Of a stretch of 64,000 nucleotides of DNA, positions 38,368-47,101 are shown one piece after another. The stretch is from NCBI GenBank assembly GCA_039587535.1, contig JBDHIF010000001.1, forward strand, positions 124,001 to 188,000, in the 5' to 3' direction. This DNA comes from JAWLHJ01 sp039587535 (GTDB taxonomy: Bacteria > Gemmatimonadota > Gemmatimonadetes > Longimicrobiales > Gaopeijiaceae). The notes beneath the pieces are model-generated. The model was not told the DNA's origin, ran no database searches, and saw nothing but the letters and a program-made list of their open reading frames with translations. Position 1 is the first letter of the stretch. Each line of letters opens with the position of its first letter. Both the position numbers and the translations under genes were made by a program.

Positions 38368-39240
38368 ATGAACCCGCGCGCGAGCCGTCTAGGCCTCGCC
38401 GCGGCGGTCTCGATCCTCTTCGGACTCGCCGGCGGCGCAGCGGCCCAGGCGTGCGCTCGCGCGTGCGTCGGACCCGCCCGGGGCGCCATCTTGGCGGCGG
38501 GCGGTGGGGCCCTGGGCGACGAGATCTACAGCGAGTTCGTGAGACTCGCGGGCGGCTCCTCCGCCCGCATCGTCGTCATTCCCACGGCCGGCGGCGAACA
38601 TGGCGCGCATGACGGTTGGGCAGCCATGGAGGGACTGAGGGCTGCGGGTGCGACGGAGCTTGAGATCCTCCATACACGGAGTCGCGCCGTCGCGGACATG
38701 GAGGCGTTCGCGGCGCCTCTCAAGGAGGCGACCGGGGTGTGGCTCTCCGGGGGTCGACAATGGCGGTTGGTCGATGTCTACCTGCATACGAGGACTCACC
38801 TCGAGCTGCGGCGCGTCCTGCAGCGCGGCGGCACCATCGGAGGGAACTCGGCCGGAGCTTCGGCCCTTGCGTCCTACCTCGTTCGTGGGGGAGCCGAAAG
38901 CGATGTCGTGTCAGCTCCGGATCGTTTGGAGGGCTTCGGATTTCTCCGCAACGTGGCCATCGACCAGCACCTCGTCGCACGCGCGAGAGAGACGGATATG
39001 TTGAAGATCCTCGAAGAACGGCCTGACCTCTTGGGCATTGGGCTCAACGAGGGTGCGGCGCTGGTCGTCACGCGCGACGTGGCTCGAGTAGTGGGTGCGC
39101 CCGTGGCCATCTACGACGTCACCGACCCGTCGGTGCTCATCCCGCTGAGATGGCTGGGACCCGGAGACATCTACGACTTGGCAAGCCGGCGGGTGGTGTA
39201 TGCCGGCGCGGGCCAGGCACCTCCGCTGGTCGTGCCCTAG
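38368..39240 (+). CDS. Secreted cyanophycinase-like S51 peptidase
   Basis: The 290-residue protein has a signal peptide ('LAAAVSILFGLAGGAAAQA') and the S51/cyanophycinase core: 'GAILAAGGGALGDEIYSEF', 'IVVIPTAGGEHG', the nucleophile elbow 'IGGNSAGASAL' (G-N-S-A-G), and 'IDQHLVARARETDML' with the family His and Arg. Cyanophycinases cut multi-L-arginyl-poly-L-aspartate into beta-Asp-Arg. Related S51 enzymes cut Asp-X dipeptides. Extracytoplasmic location suggests scavenging, but the substrate is unproven. Confidence 0.88.
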   Translation: MNPRASRLGLAAAVSILFGLAGGAAAQACARACVGPARGAILAAGGGALGDEIYSEFVRLAGGSSARIVVIPTAGGEHGAHDGWAAMEGLRAAGATELEILHTRSRAVADMEAFAAPLKEATGVWLSGGRQWRLVDVYLHTRTHLELRRVLQRGGTIGGNSAGASALASYLVRGGAESDVVSAPDRLEGFGFLRNVAIDQHLVARARETDMLKILEERPDLLGIGLNEGAALVVTRDVARVVGAPVAIYDVTDPSVLIPLRWLGPGDIYDLASRRVVYAGAGQAPPLVVP

Positions 39241-39255
39241 GACGCCGCTCCGGAA

Positions 39256-40911
39256 TCAGCGGATGCCGGTCTCCCGGATTCGCTCCAGCACCACTGCGTT
39301 CAGCCGCTCCCTGGACACCCGGTCCAGCGTCCCCAGGCGATCCAGAGCGTTCGTGATTTCCTCGACCAACGACCACATCTGGTCACCCATCTCCTCCGTG
39401 GCGGGCACCGCCTCCTCAACCGGATTTCCCGCGAGGCCCTGAGCCGGTGTATACCGGATCTCGGTCTCGTTGGTGACCAGGAACTCGTGGAGTGCCAGCG
39501 AAGCCCGGGCCAGCGCATCCAAGAGCTCATAAGTCCGGATTCGATCTTCCTGGGTGGCTAGGAACCCGGAGTCCGCTCGCTCAACGATGACCGGGACGGC
39601 CTCCGCAGGGACATCACTGGAGTCTGCGAGAATCACGTAGGCGTCGTGGAACGCCGCCGCCCCCTCGGAGCTGAGCCGGTCGGCGAATCCGCTGACCCCC
39701 GTCCAGAAGTCGGCGACACCGGGGAACTGGCTGGCGTTCCCGAGATAGACCCCGGCCAGCCAGTCCTCGTGAGGGGCCTCCGGAGTGCCTTCCGGAAAGG
39801 CCCGGTCCTCGATGCGCTGGAACATACGCACCAGCGCAGTCCCGGCGATTTCGCGCATCGGTGCCTCCAACTCGGCCGGAATCTCCGGGAGGACCACTTC
39901 GGGCCGCGACGGGGGCGGCACCAGCTGAGGGCCATACTGCTGCCACCCATACCAACCAGCATAGCCCACGGCCCCGAGGAGCAGCACCGCGACGAGCGGC
40001 TTTGTGAGACTCCGACGGGGCTGGGGACGCCGCGGCGGTGGCCGGGTCGGCCGTGGCGAGGGCTCGGGACGCATAACCTCCGGGGCTTCCTCCGAAGGCT
40101 CTCCATCCTCGGAGTCCGCCTCCAGATCCTCCACGTCTTCGGAGAGGTCCAACATCGGCTCGCCGTCGTCGGTGGGTGGTCCTTCGTGCTCCATCCAATT
40201 GGGAGGCGCCGATGGATCGAATTCAGACATCGGAGGCTCAAGATCGAGCCCGCCCCCCGCGTCGTCCTCCTGTCCCCCACCGAAATCCAGGACCGGCTCC
40301 AGGTCGAGGGCTTCCTCGTCATGCTCGAAATCGGCTCCGTCGAGCTGCACCCCGAATTCCAGAGGCTCCTCAGCCAAGGCATCGTCATCGGCCATCGAGT
40401 CACGGGCGGAGTCGAGCTCATCCTCCTCGACCGGCGCGAGGTCTTCGGGGTCCCACACTTCGTCGTCCTGTGCTTCCACGGAGTCCACGAGGTCGTCACC
40501 CGCTTCTTCTGTCGGGTCGGCAGGCGCCAGCGTCAGCCCGAGCTCCTCCGCCGTGGCCGGCGGCGGCTCCGCAGGCGATGGCGCGGGCGGCCCGGCCTCG
40601 GAGGTCCGCACGGCAGACGGACCCGGTTCGGAGACGTCCGGAGTGGGTGGGCCGTCCCGATCATCTTCCGGGGAGCTCGCGTCCAACGGCTCCGGTGGCG
40701 GCGGAGAAGGAACCAGGAAGTCCTCACCGCCGACATCACGGGCCAGCGTGTGGTAGATCTCGTGGGACTCCGCGGGTCCCCAGCGGTCGCTCTGGGCATC
40801 GTAGAGATCGGTACCCGGCCCAATGGCACCCAACTCGATACGAAGTGCCAGCGCATCCACGCTCGGGATGCTTACTTCGTTGCCCTGGGAGTCGATGTAC
40901 GCGAAACGCAT
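39256..40911 (-). CDS. Membrane protein, N-domain / acidic linker / TM / helical domain (paralog A)
   Basis: This encodes 551 residues from ATG 40911 (a GTG at 40965 would add 18). Order: a small N-terminal domain of about 55 residues ('RFAYIDSQGNEVSIPSVDAL' then a Trp near residue 45) resembling GYF_2-type modules; a roughly 250-residue acidic, Pro-rich linker; a transmembrane helix ('PLVAVLLLGAVGYAGWYG'); and a C-terminal helical domain of about 210 residues with 'WLAGVYLGNASQFPGVADFW'. The same architecture occurs in a second gene at 60550-61914 with matching C-terminal landmarks. The N-domain is cytoplasmic and the helical domain extracytoplasmic (inference). Function unknown. Confidence 0.75.
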   Translation of the reverse strand: MRFAYIDSQGNEVSIPSVDALALRIELGAIGPGTDLYDAQSDRWGPAESHEIYHTLARDVGGEDFLVPSPPPPEPLDASSPEDDRDGPPTPDVSEPGPSAVRTSEAGPPAPSPAEPPPATAEELGLTLAPADPTEEAGDDLVDSVEAQDDEVWDPEDLAPVEEDELDSARDSMADDDALAEEPLEFGVQLDGADFEHDEEALDLEPVLDFGGGQEDDAGGGLDLEPPMSEFDPSAPPNWMEHEGPPTDDGEPMLDLSEDVEDLEADSEDGEPSEEAPEVMRPEPSPRPTRPPPRRPQPRRSLTKPLVAVLLLGAVGYAGWYGWQQYGPQLVPPPSRPEVVLPEIPAELEAPMREIAGTALVRMFQRIEDRAFPEGTPEAPHEDWLAGVYLGNASQFPGVADFWTGVSGFADRLSSEGAAAFHDAYVILADSSDVPAEAVPVIVERADSGFLATQEDRIRTYELLDALARASLALHEFLVTNETEIRYTPAQGLAGNPVEEAVPATEEMGDQMWSLVEEITNALDRLGTLDRVSRERLNAVVLERIRETGIR

Positions 40912-41278
40912 GGGAAAGTCTGCTCGAATGACGGCGGCATCGGCCGCGTGTAGTTCGGGGACCACGCTCTTTCAAAGTGTATAACCGCCCCCCCCTGCCC
41001 GGCGAGGGTCGATGTACGGGCCGCCGCCAGAGCCAATCGTGCGCAGCCACGACTCCACCTTTGGCGGAAGTGCGCCCTACCCGGCATCCTGCCCGGACTC
41101 GGCGGCCGCTCCGTGATCGGGGGAACCGGATTCGGCGAGGTCGGGGCCCAACCCCTGAGCATGGTCCGCGCCACGGCGTCACATCGGACCCGGGTCGCTC
41201 GTTGAGCGTATGTAAGAAGCACAAACGGGGCGATCCCGCGCGGCGCACACCAACACGGAGAGGATTCCGGGGGCCACG
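40912..41278. other. Divergent intergenic region
   Basis: About 370 bases lie between paralog A (minus) and the ECF sigma gene (plus). On the minus strand TTATAC near 40983-40978 could be a -10 for paralog A. A run of eight C (40988-40995) lies beside it. The open frames across the region have basic, low-complexity translations and are not convincing genes. No tRNA or strong terminator is seen. Confidence 0.4.
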
Positions 41279-41791
41279 GTGACCGAAACAGTGGCGATCG
41301 CTGTCGACTTCGACGTCGTGTTCGACGAGCACTACCAACCGCTCGTGCGCTACGTTCACCGGCTGACCGGAGACCTCGACTCAGCCGAGGACATCGCGCA
41401 GGAGTCCATGGTGCGGCTCTTCGACCGCAGGGTGGCAGGCACCGACGCCGGCATCAAAGCGTGGCTGTTCAAGACGGCCACGCACCTCGTGAGAGACCGA
41501 TATCGAGTGGACAACAACCGGCAGCGGCTCCTCACGAAGCACCCGGTGAGGCCTGACGCGCCGGAGTCACCGGCGCTCAGCGTCGAACGCAGAGAGACCC
41601 GCGCTGCCGTGCGCGAGGCCCTGAACCAGCTACCTGATCGAGACCGTGAGATTCTCCTGATGCGGTATTCCGGATTCAGTTACAAGGACATCGCGATGGC
41701 GGTGGGGGTGGCAGCCACTTCGGTGGGAACCCTGCTGTCCCGCGCAGAACGACGATTCGCCGACGCGGTTGCGGCAGGAGAACCAGTATGA
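41279..41791 (+). CDS. ECF-type RNA polymerase sigma factor
   Basis: This 170-residue protein, started by GTG, contains region 2 ('DLDSAEDIAQESMVRLFDRR', 'AWLFKTATHLVRDRYR') and region 4 ('LPDRDREILLMRYSGFSYKDIA' then 'VGVAATSVGTLLSRAERRF'). It overlaps its anti-sigma gene as ATGA, with a TonB receptor gene 12 bases after that, a FecI-FecR-receptor-like arrangement. A membrane-signal-controlled switch for receptor expression is the likely role. Confidence 0.92.
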   Translation: MTETVAIAVDFDVVFDEHYQPLVRYVHRLTGDLDSAEDIAQESMVRLFDRRVAGTDAGIKAWLFKTATHLVRDRYRVDNNRQRLLTKHPVRPDAPESPALSVERRETRAAVREALNQLPDRDREILLMRYSGFSYKDIAMAVGVAATSVGTLLSRAERRFADAVAAGEPV

Positions 41792-42528
41792 GCCACTTGG
41801 ACGAAGCCACGCTGGTCGCACTAAGAGACCGGGAGGAAGTACCGACGGAGGCCGTCCGACACGTGGGCTCGTGCGCTTGGTGCGCAGATGCTCTGGAGGC
41901 AGCCACGATCGAAGAACGCAGGATCCGTGAGATGCTCTTGGCGCTGGACACCGGCGGCATAGACCGTGAAGCGGCACGATCCGCGACCCGGGCGCGCCTC
42001 GATCGGCAGCTCGAGCATCGGTCTGCGGCACGTCCGTGGTGGAGGCCTGCCCACCTGGGGCGAGCGGCAGCGGTACTCCTGGTGACAGCGGGGGCGGCAG
42101 CGGCTCTGCCGGGTTCTCCCGTCCGAGAATGGATCGCGGATCCCGGCGCGACCGCTACCGCCAGCGGTCCCGAAGCAGCTGCCCTCCAGGAGGCGGAGCC
42201 GTCGGCAGTCACGGTGCCGGTCGAGCTCGAAGGACTTCAGATCGTCGTGGTCAGTCTCAACCCGCTGTCCGAGCTCGAGGTCGAATGGGTCGGCGGCGCG
42301 GCGGCGCGGGTGGAGGCTCCGGCAGGGTCGCGCTTCACCTACGCGTCGGGCCGAGTCGAGGCAGTGGTGGCAGGCGGGCCCGTGCGGGTCCAGCTGCCGC
42401 GTGTCGGTGGGCCGCTTCGGCTCGAGGTGGACGGCGCAACGTATCTCAGTCGCACGGGCGGCGAGCTGCTCCTGGAGGGTCCCGTCGGGGACCGTTCGGA
42501 CGAGCGGATACTCTTCGTGGCCCCCTGA
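41788..42528 (+). CDS. Zinc anti-sigma factor with FecR-like periplasmic domain
   Basis: The 246-residue protein has the zinc motif H-x3-C-x2-C in 'VRHVGSCAWCADAL' (about residues 28-35), a transmembrane helix ('AAAVLLVTAGAAAALPG', near residue 95) and a beta-rich periplasmic part. That part's repeated short strands ('VEWVGGAAARVEAPAGSRF', 'VEAVVAGGPVRVQLP', 'LRLEVDGATYL') look like the FecR beta-helix. It is predicted to bind the upstream sigma factor and to receive a signal from the outer membrane, perhaps from the receptor encoded next. Confidence 0.85.
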   Translation: MSHLDEATLVALRDREEVPTEAVRHVGSCAWCADALEAATIEERRIREMLLALDTGGIDREAARSATRARLDRQLEHRSAARPWWRPAHLGRAAAVLLVTAGAAAALPGSPVREWIADPGATATASGPEAAALQEAEPSAVTVPVELEGLQIVVVSLNPLSELEVEWVGGAAARVEAPAGSRFTYASGRVEAVVAGGPVRVQLPRVGGPLRLEVDGATYLSRTGGELLLEGPVGDRSDERILFVAP

Positions 42529-42540
42529 CGGCCGGATGCT

Positions 42541-44904
42541 ATGATGACCACCGCCCCACGAGGTCGCTCACGCCCCGGCCCGGCCCGCCGACCATCTCTG
42601 AGACCTCGGGCTCTCTTGCTGGCCACGGCGGGCACGGTGATGTCGCTCGTGGCCGGACCGGCATCGGCTGTTGCCCAAGACCGCCCGACCGATGCATCCC
42701 TCTCTGGCGCCATAAGGGGCTCGGTGACGGGTCGCTTTCAAGGCGGCACCCGGGCTCTGGGATTCGCGGAGATCCAGGTGACATCCGGCTCGGGAGTGCG
42801 CGCCGTCCCGGCGGACAGCCTCGGGCGGTACAGCGTCGATGGGCTTCCCCCAGGACGGATCGTGCTCCGCGCCTCCCACCCCGGGCACAAGCCGGTGGAG
42901 CTTGCGGTAAGCGTTCCCCGTAGCGGAGTGGTGAACGTGGATCTCGAGCTCGAGGGAAGCCCCATCGAGCTCGAGCCGGTCGACGTCCTCGGACGGAGTG
43001 CGGGCCCCGTGCCCGAACCAGGCAGTCGACCTGAGCGGCTAAGGACCCAAGCGCTTTCCGAAGTAGAGATGCAGACCCTGGACCTCGCGCCAGGTGTAGG
43101 CCACGAGGGGCTCCTCGATGCAGTGCGCGCGTTGCCTGGAAACGACCCTTCGGACGCTTCGGACGTTCTCTACATGAGAGGGTCCACCACCGATCTGAAG
43201 CTCGTTCTCCTGGACGGTGTCCCCGTCTACACGCCGTTCCACGTGGCCGGGCTCATGCGGACCTTCGAGCCCGCGGTCCTCGGTTCCGCGAAGCTCCACG
43301 TCGGTGGTGCTCCAGCGCGTTTCGACGGTGGCCTGACCCACATTCTGCAGCTCGAAACCCGATCGGCTCGCCGCGACAGGGCGAGGGCCTCCGGCTCGTT
43401 CGACCTCCTGGCCGCCTCCACCGCCGTTGAGATGCCACTCGGGGCGGACATGGGCGTCCTTGCGTCCACCCGAAGCCTCCACGACGTCGGCAGCACCCTG
43501 CTCGGCGGCGACCGTCCGTACGGCTACCGAGACGCATTGATCGCATTCGACGCCGATCCTGCAGACGGTCACCGATTCGAGGTGACTGCCTTCACCAACG
43601 AGGAGAGCGTGTTGCTCGACTACGAGCTCTCCTCAGAGGACGCGCGCTGGGCCAACGTCGCCGGTACACTTGCTTACACGAGAGATTTCGAGGGGGCGAG
43701 ACTCGTCACGAGAATCGGTGCGAGCGGCTACCAGGCTACGCTACCGCTCCGACCGACGCGCACCTCCTCCGACTCGACCGCCACCACCTTCCTGGCGGAC
43801 GGGGCCAGTGAGCGTGTTCGGGTGGAGAGTGAGCTGGCATGGGGGTCTTCTGACGCCCCCTTCCGAGCAGGGGTCTCACACGAACGGATCACCGCGGCGT
43901 TCGTCGCATCCAGCACCTCCGACGACCGCATCAGCGAAAATCGTGGGCGGACGGAGCGCACAGGGCTCTTTCTTGAGGCAAGCCGGCCGCTTTCCGACGG
44001 CGTGACGCTTCAAGGGGGATTCCGGGCAGACTATTTCCCGGACGTCGGATTCGTGGGCGCACCGCGCGCGGCCATCCGATGGGAAGTCAGCCCCGAGATG
44101 CTGCTCACCGTCGCAGCGGGTCGATACCATCAGCCGACGAGGAACGTCGACCCGGCCGTCGAGTTGACCCTCCTGGACGTGTCCGAGGTCGGCCTGGCCC
44201 CGGAAGAGGTCCTCCCCGTCGCGACGGCGGATCACGTAGTGCTCTCCCTGGATCAGCGGTTGGGCAGCGCGGCCCGTATGGGGCTCGAGGGCTTCTTCAA
44301 GAGATTCGACGGGCTCGATGGGTCGGGACGAGAAACGGTACGCAGCTCAGGGGTCGATGTGCGCATCCTCACCGCCTCCGAGCGTACCTCGGCCTGGGTC
44401 GGGTACGGGCTATCCTGGTTCTGGTCCGGGACGGACCTTTCTGGTCGGACGTCGGACTTCTCTGGTCGACATCTTCTCACGGCCGGCGTATCCGGCGGGA
44501 TCGCGGGCCCCATTTCGGGCGAGGCGCGCCTGTCCTACGGCGCCGGTCTCCCATACACCAGCGTGCCCATCCCAACCGCAGCTCGGGATGAGCTGATCAA
44601 CTCCGACTCGGAACCGCAGACGCTTGGTCCGGCTCGAGGCACGGCGGGCGCCGCCGCTTCCACGCAACCCCTGGTGGCCGGATTGGACGAGGAATTTCTC
44701 AGAGTCGACCTGGAGCTGCACGCACTCTTCGAACCCGAGTGGGGCGGACGAGCCTGGACAGTCCGCCCCTACGTTCGAGTGCTCAACGCGCTGGACCGAA
44801 GGGACGCCATGTTCTATGCCCTGCAGCCCTGGAGGGACGAGGGGGTCACGCCGCTGGCCACCCGCCCGCTCCTCCCGCTGATCGGCCTTGCGTTCTCGTT
44901 CTGA
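42541..44904 (+). CDS. TonB-dependent receptor with carboxypeptidase-regulatory-like N-domain
   Basis: The 787-residue outer membrane receptor starts with a signal peptide ('LLATAGTVMSLVAGPASAVA'). A carboxypeptidase regulatory-like domain follows (about residues 55-145, 'YSVDGLPPGRIVLRASHPGH'), then the plug (about 165-280, 'LYMRGSTTDLKLVLLDGVPV'), then a beta-barrel ending in 'LIGLAFSF' with the C-terminal Phe needed for assembly. The N-domain is of the kind seen in SusC-like and sensing receptors. It lies 12 bases after the anti-sigma gene in an ECF operon. Ligand unknown. Confidence 0.93.
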   Translation: MMTTAPRGRSRPGPARRPSLRPRALLLATAGTVMSLVAGPASAVAQDRPTDASLSGAIRGSVTGRFQGGTRALGFAEIQVTSGSGVRAVPADSLGRYSVDGLPPGRIVLRASHPGHKPVELAVSVPRSGVVNVDLELEGSPIELEPVDVLGRSAGPVPEPGSRPERLRTQALSEVEMQTLDLAPGVGHEGLLDAVRALPGNDPSDASDVLYMRGSTTDLKLVLLDGVPVYTPFHVAGLMRTFEPAVLGSAKLHVGGAPARFDGGLTHILQLETRSARRDRARASGSFDLLAASTAVEMPLGADMGVLASTRSLHDVGSTLLGGDRPYGYRDALIAFDADPADGHRFEVTAFTNEESVLLDYELSSEDARWANVAGTLAYTRDFEGARLVTRIGASGYQATLPLRPTRTSSDSTATTFLADGASERVRVESELAWGSSDAPFRAGVSHERITAAFVASSTSDDRISENRGRTERTGLFLEASRPLSDGVTLQGGFRADYFPDVGFVGAPRAAIRWEVSPEMLLTVAAGRYHQPTRNVDPAVELTLLDVSEVGLAPEEVLPVATADHVVLSLDQRLGSAARMGLEGFFKRFDGLDGSGRETVRSSGVDVRILTASERTSAWVGYGLSWFWSGTDLSGRTSDFSGRHLLTAGVSGGIAGPISGEARLSYGAGLPYTSVPIPTAARDELINSDSEPQTLGPARGTAGAAASTQPLVAGLDEEFLRVDLELHALFEPEWGGRAWTVRPYVRVLNALDRRDAMFYALQPWRDEGVTPLATRPLLPLIGLAFSF

Positions 44905-44972
44905 CGCTCATGACACGGACAGCGGAGCTCCCCCGTAGGGCTTTCGACGGACCGGCTCCGGGCCGGCCGCAC

Positions 44973-45002
44973 TTGACCCGAGCCGTGCGGCGGCCCTATT
45001 TC
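44973..45002 (+). promoter_or_regulatory. Possible sigma-70-type promoter for the 45043 gene
   Basis: TTGACC at 44973-44978 and TATTTC at 44997-45002 have 18-base spacing. An inverted repeat GCCGCAC/GTGCGGC (44966-44991) overlaps the spacer and could alternatively terminate the TonB receptor transcript. Both readings are weak. Confidence 0.3.
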
Positions 45003-45042
45003 TCCGCGTCGCGGTCCGACTGAATGAAAACCAGGAGCTAGA

Positions 45043-45474
45043 ATGTCCGAGAAAGGTGGCAACCGGATTCGCATCGTTCTCCGATGGGTCCAGATCAAGG
45101 ACAACAAGGAAGCCATGTGGGACGACGAGGGCGAATTCCGTTTTCGTACCAAGGTGACCACCGCCGGCCAGACTCACGAGGTCCAGCTGCCGAAGGAGGG
45201 GTATTGGTCCATCTCGGATCACCCCCGCCGGAACAAGGTCGACAAGATCGACAAGGTTCTCTTCGAGGGGGAGGCCGGTGACAGCCTCGTGGTCGAGCTC
45301 TACGGCACCGAGTTGGATCAGATGACGGCGAACGACGAGCTCGAGACGTATCGAAAGGAGTTCAGTGGTGACGTCTCAGGTTGGCTGGGCCGGCATCAGC
45401 CTACGGACGAGGGAACCGACGATCCTGAGAACCTTTCCGACTGGCGGGTCTGCTACGACGTCGAGCGCGCCTGA
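45043..45474 (+). CDS. Small acidic/basic unknown protein
   Basis: This encodes 143 residues from ATG 45043, preceded by AGGAG six bases upstream. Soluble and mostly beta ('NRIRIVLRWVQIKDN', 'EFRFRTKVTTAGQTHEVQLP', 'KIDKVLFEGEAGDSLVVELYG'), followed by helices with 'MTANDELETYRKEFSGDVSG' and 'WRVCYDVERA'. The strand pattern is like a small jelly-roll or C2-type fold, but no family is recognised. It sits alone between two hairpins. Confidence 0.75.
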   Translation: MSEKGGNRIRIVLRWVQIKDNKEAMWDDEGEFRFRTKVTTAGQTHEVQLPKEGYWSISDHPRRNKVDKIDKVLFEGEAGDSLVVELYGTELDQMTANDELETYRKEFSGDVSGWLGRHQPTDEGTDDPENLSDWRVCYDVERA

Positions 45475-45502
45475 GCGCCGATCTCACGTCTGCAAGCACC
45501 GA

Positions 45503-45530
45503 GCCCCGGCGGGACCCGACCCGCCGGGGC
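45503..45530 (+). terminator. Hairpin terminator-like element
   Basis: A perfect 11-bp inverted repeat (GCCCCGGCGGG / CCCGCCGGGGC) with a 6-base loop lies 29 bases after the stop of the unknown 45043 gene. The T tract is poor, as is common in GC-rich genomes. Confidence 0.6.
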
Positions 45531-45566
45531 GTTCGTACATCCGGCCCATACGACTTCGGACTGCGC

Positions 45567-45594
45567 TTGACTTTCGGTCTATGTTCGGTATGCT
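45567..45594 (+). promoter_or_regulatory. Sigma-70-type promoter, apparently leaderless
   Basis: TTGACT (45567-45572), a 16-base spacer and TATGCT (45589-45594) match the -35/-10 consensus well. The ATG of the radical SAM gene starts at 45601, about seven bases after the -10, where transcription would begin. The transcript would thus start at or next to the A of ATG. A TTCGGT direct repeat lies in the spacer. Confidence 0.6.
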
Positions 45595-45600
45595 GTCTTC

Positions 45601-46707
45601 ATGGACGTGGACAACCACAGGGCTCGACTACCTACTCTCCGTGGGCGCGCCGTCGCGTGGAATCCCCCTAACCGGTTCGAGCGGCTCCACGTAGAGCGTG
45701 GGACGTGGACGGACCCCGACGACCCTCCTCCCAGCACGATCCTCCTCCGGGACGCCACGAAGTCCATCCTGGCCTGGAACAAGTCACCCGACGTAGGCTT
45801 CGACGTCGGCATCAATCCGTACAGGGGATGTGAGCACGGTTGCGCGTACTGCTACGCGCGCCCAACCCACGAATACCTCGGTTACTCGAGCGGTCTGGAC
45901 TTCGAGACCCGCATCCTCGTGAAGGACCAGGCGCCCGCCCTGCTCAGGAAGGCCCTGTCGTCGCGATCCTGGAAGCCACAGACCGTAGCCTTGAGCGGCA
46001 ACACGGACCCCTATCAGCCGGCCGAGCGCAGACTCCGGATCACACGCGGCTGCCTGGAAGTCCTCGCGGACTTCCGGAATCCCGTGGGAGTCATCACGAA
46101 GAGCCACCTTGTGACCCGGGATATCGACCTGCTAGCCGGTCTGGCGCAGCACGGAGCGGCGGCTGTGATGCTCTCGGTGACCACCCTGGATCGAGACCTG
46201 CAGCTCCGTTTGGAGCCACGAGCGGCCACGCCCGCTCGGAGGCTCGGCGCCATCCGGATGCTCGCCGAGGCAGGCATTCCCGTCGGTGTGAACGTGGCCC
46301 CGGTCATCCCCGGCCTGACCGACCATGAGGTACCGGCGATTCTGGACGCGGCGGCGGAGGCAGGCGCCTCCTTCGCCGGCATGATCGTTCTACGGCTTCC
46401 GGGCGTTGTGAAGGAGATCTTCGAAGGCTGGCTCAGAGAAAATGTCCCAGACCGGGCAGACAAGGTGCTGAACAGGGTGCGCCAGCTTCGCGGGGGGGAG
46501 CTCTACGACGCTCGGTTCGGCGCTAGAGGGAGAGGCACGGGTCCCTGGGCAGAGCAGTTTCGTTCCCTCTTCAAAGTGCAGACGGAACGCCTGGGCCTGG
46601 GACGATCACCGAAGTTGTCGGCCGAGTCGTTCAAGGTGCCCGGCAGCGCGGGCGAGAGCCAGACGGACCTGTTCGCCCAAGCGGTTTCAGGAATCCGTGG
46701 AGGCTGA
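45601..46707 (+). CDS. SplB-like radical SAM protein (PA0069 family)
   Basis: This 368-residue protein has the radical SAM cluster motif C-x3-C-x2-C in 'GCEHGCAYCYARPTHEY' (about residues 78-94), plus 'VALSGNTDPYQPAERRL', 'RGCLEVL', 'ITKSHLVTRDIDLL' and 'VAPVIPGLTDHEVPAIL'. These are characteristic of the PA0069/SplB-like group, relatives of spore photoproduct lyase. In other bacteria members are often near damage-inducible genes; here none is adjacent. Substrate is unknown. Confidence 0.92.
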   Translation: MDVDNHRARLPTLRGRAVAWNPPNRFERLHVERGTWTDPDDPPPSTILLRDATKSILAWNKSPDVGFDVGINPYRGCEHGCAYCYARPTHEYLGYSSGLDFETRILVKDQAPALLRKALSSRSWKPQTVALSGNTDPYQPAERRLRITRGCLEVLADFRNPVGVITKSHLVTRDIDLLAGLAQHGAAAVMLSVTTLDRDLQLRLEPRAATPARRLGAIRMLAEAGIPVGVNVAPVIPGLTDHEVPAILDAAAEAGASFAGMIVLRLPGVVKEIFEGWLRENVPDRADKVLNRVRQLRGGELYDARFGARGRGTGPWAEQFRSLFKVQTERLGLGRSPKLSAESFKVPGSAGESQTDLFAQAVSGIRGG

Positions 46708-46748
46708 GCCGCGCCCACGGATCCCGAACGGACTCCGTGAGCGACAGC

Positions 46749-46985
46749 TCAGCACCGCAACGTAGGGTCCGCCAGCTCGAAGCCGTCAGGGGTGGGCATG
46801 CGAGCCCCGGCCTTCAGCTCAACCTGCTCGACGGCAAAGTCCACGTCGTCTGCATCATCCGCTACACGCTCACCGGGTGAGGCGAGTGCCAGCAGGGCTA
46901 CGACCGCGGGGACGCCGATGAGTGGTGCGCCGATCACGGCCCACCAACGGAGATCCTCTTCTTTCTTGATGTGTGCGCGAAGCAT
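46749..46985 (-). CDS. Small single-pass membrane protein
   Basis: This encodes 78 residues from ATG 46985, supported by the Shine-Dalgarno-like AGAGGTGG. The short basic N-terminus ('MLRAHIKKEEDLRW') precedes a transmembrane helix ('AVIGAPLIGVPAVVALLALA'), then an acidic tail ending with a Cys. It lies downstream of proA on the same strand after about 220 bases that contain a tandem repeat. Function unknown. Confidence 0.6.
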   Translation of the reverse strand: MLRAHIKKEEDLRWWAVIGAPLIGVPAVVALLALASPGERVADDADDVDFAVEQVELKAGARMPTPDGFELADPTLRC

Positions 46986-47101
46986 GTTCCACCTCTTTCC
47001 TTCGTCATCTCGGAAGGGTCCCATGACCCGTCCACGCTATTCCCTTCGAGGAAGGACCGAAAAAGGTTTCAAACGGGATCAGACGATCTCGATCCGCAGT
47101 C

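Noticed and set aside
39646..40953. Plus-strand frames over paralog A (435 and about 250 codons)
   Set aside because: The acidic linker codons read as Ser- or Arg-rich strings on the other strand; no independent signal.
40988..40995. Run of eight C near the paralog A start as a slippage switch
   Set aside because: It lies upstream of the likely promoter -10, and no variable-length evidence can be had from one sequence.
40977..41282. 101-codon plus-strand frame ahead of the ECF sigma gene
   Set aside because: Basic, low-complexity translation, no Shine-Dalgarno and no domain.
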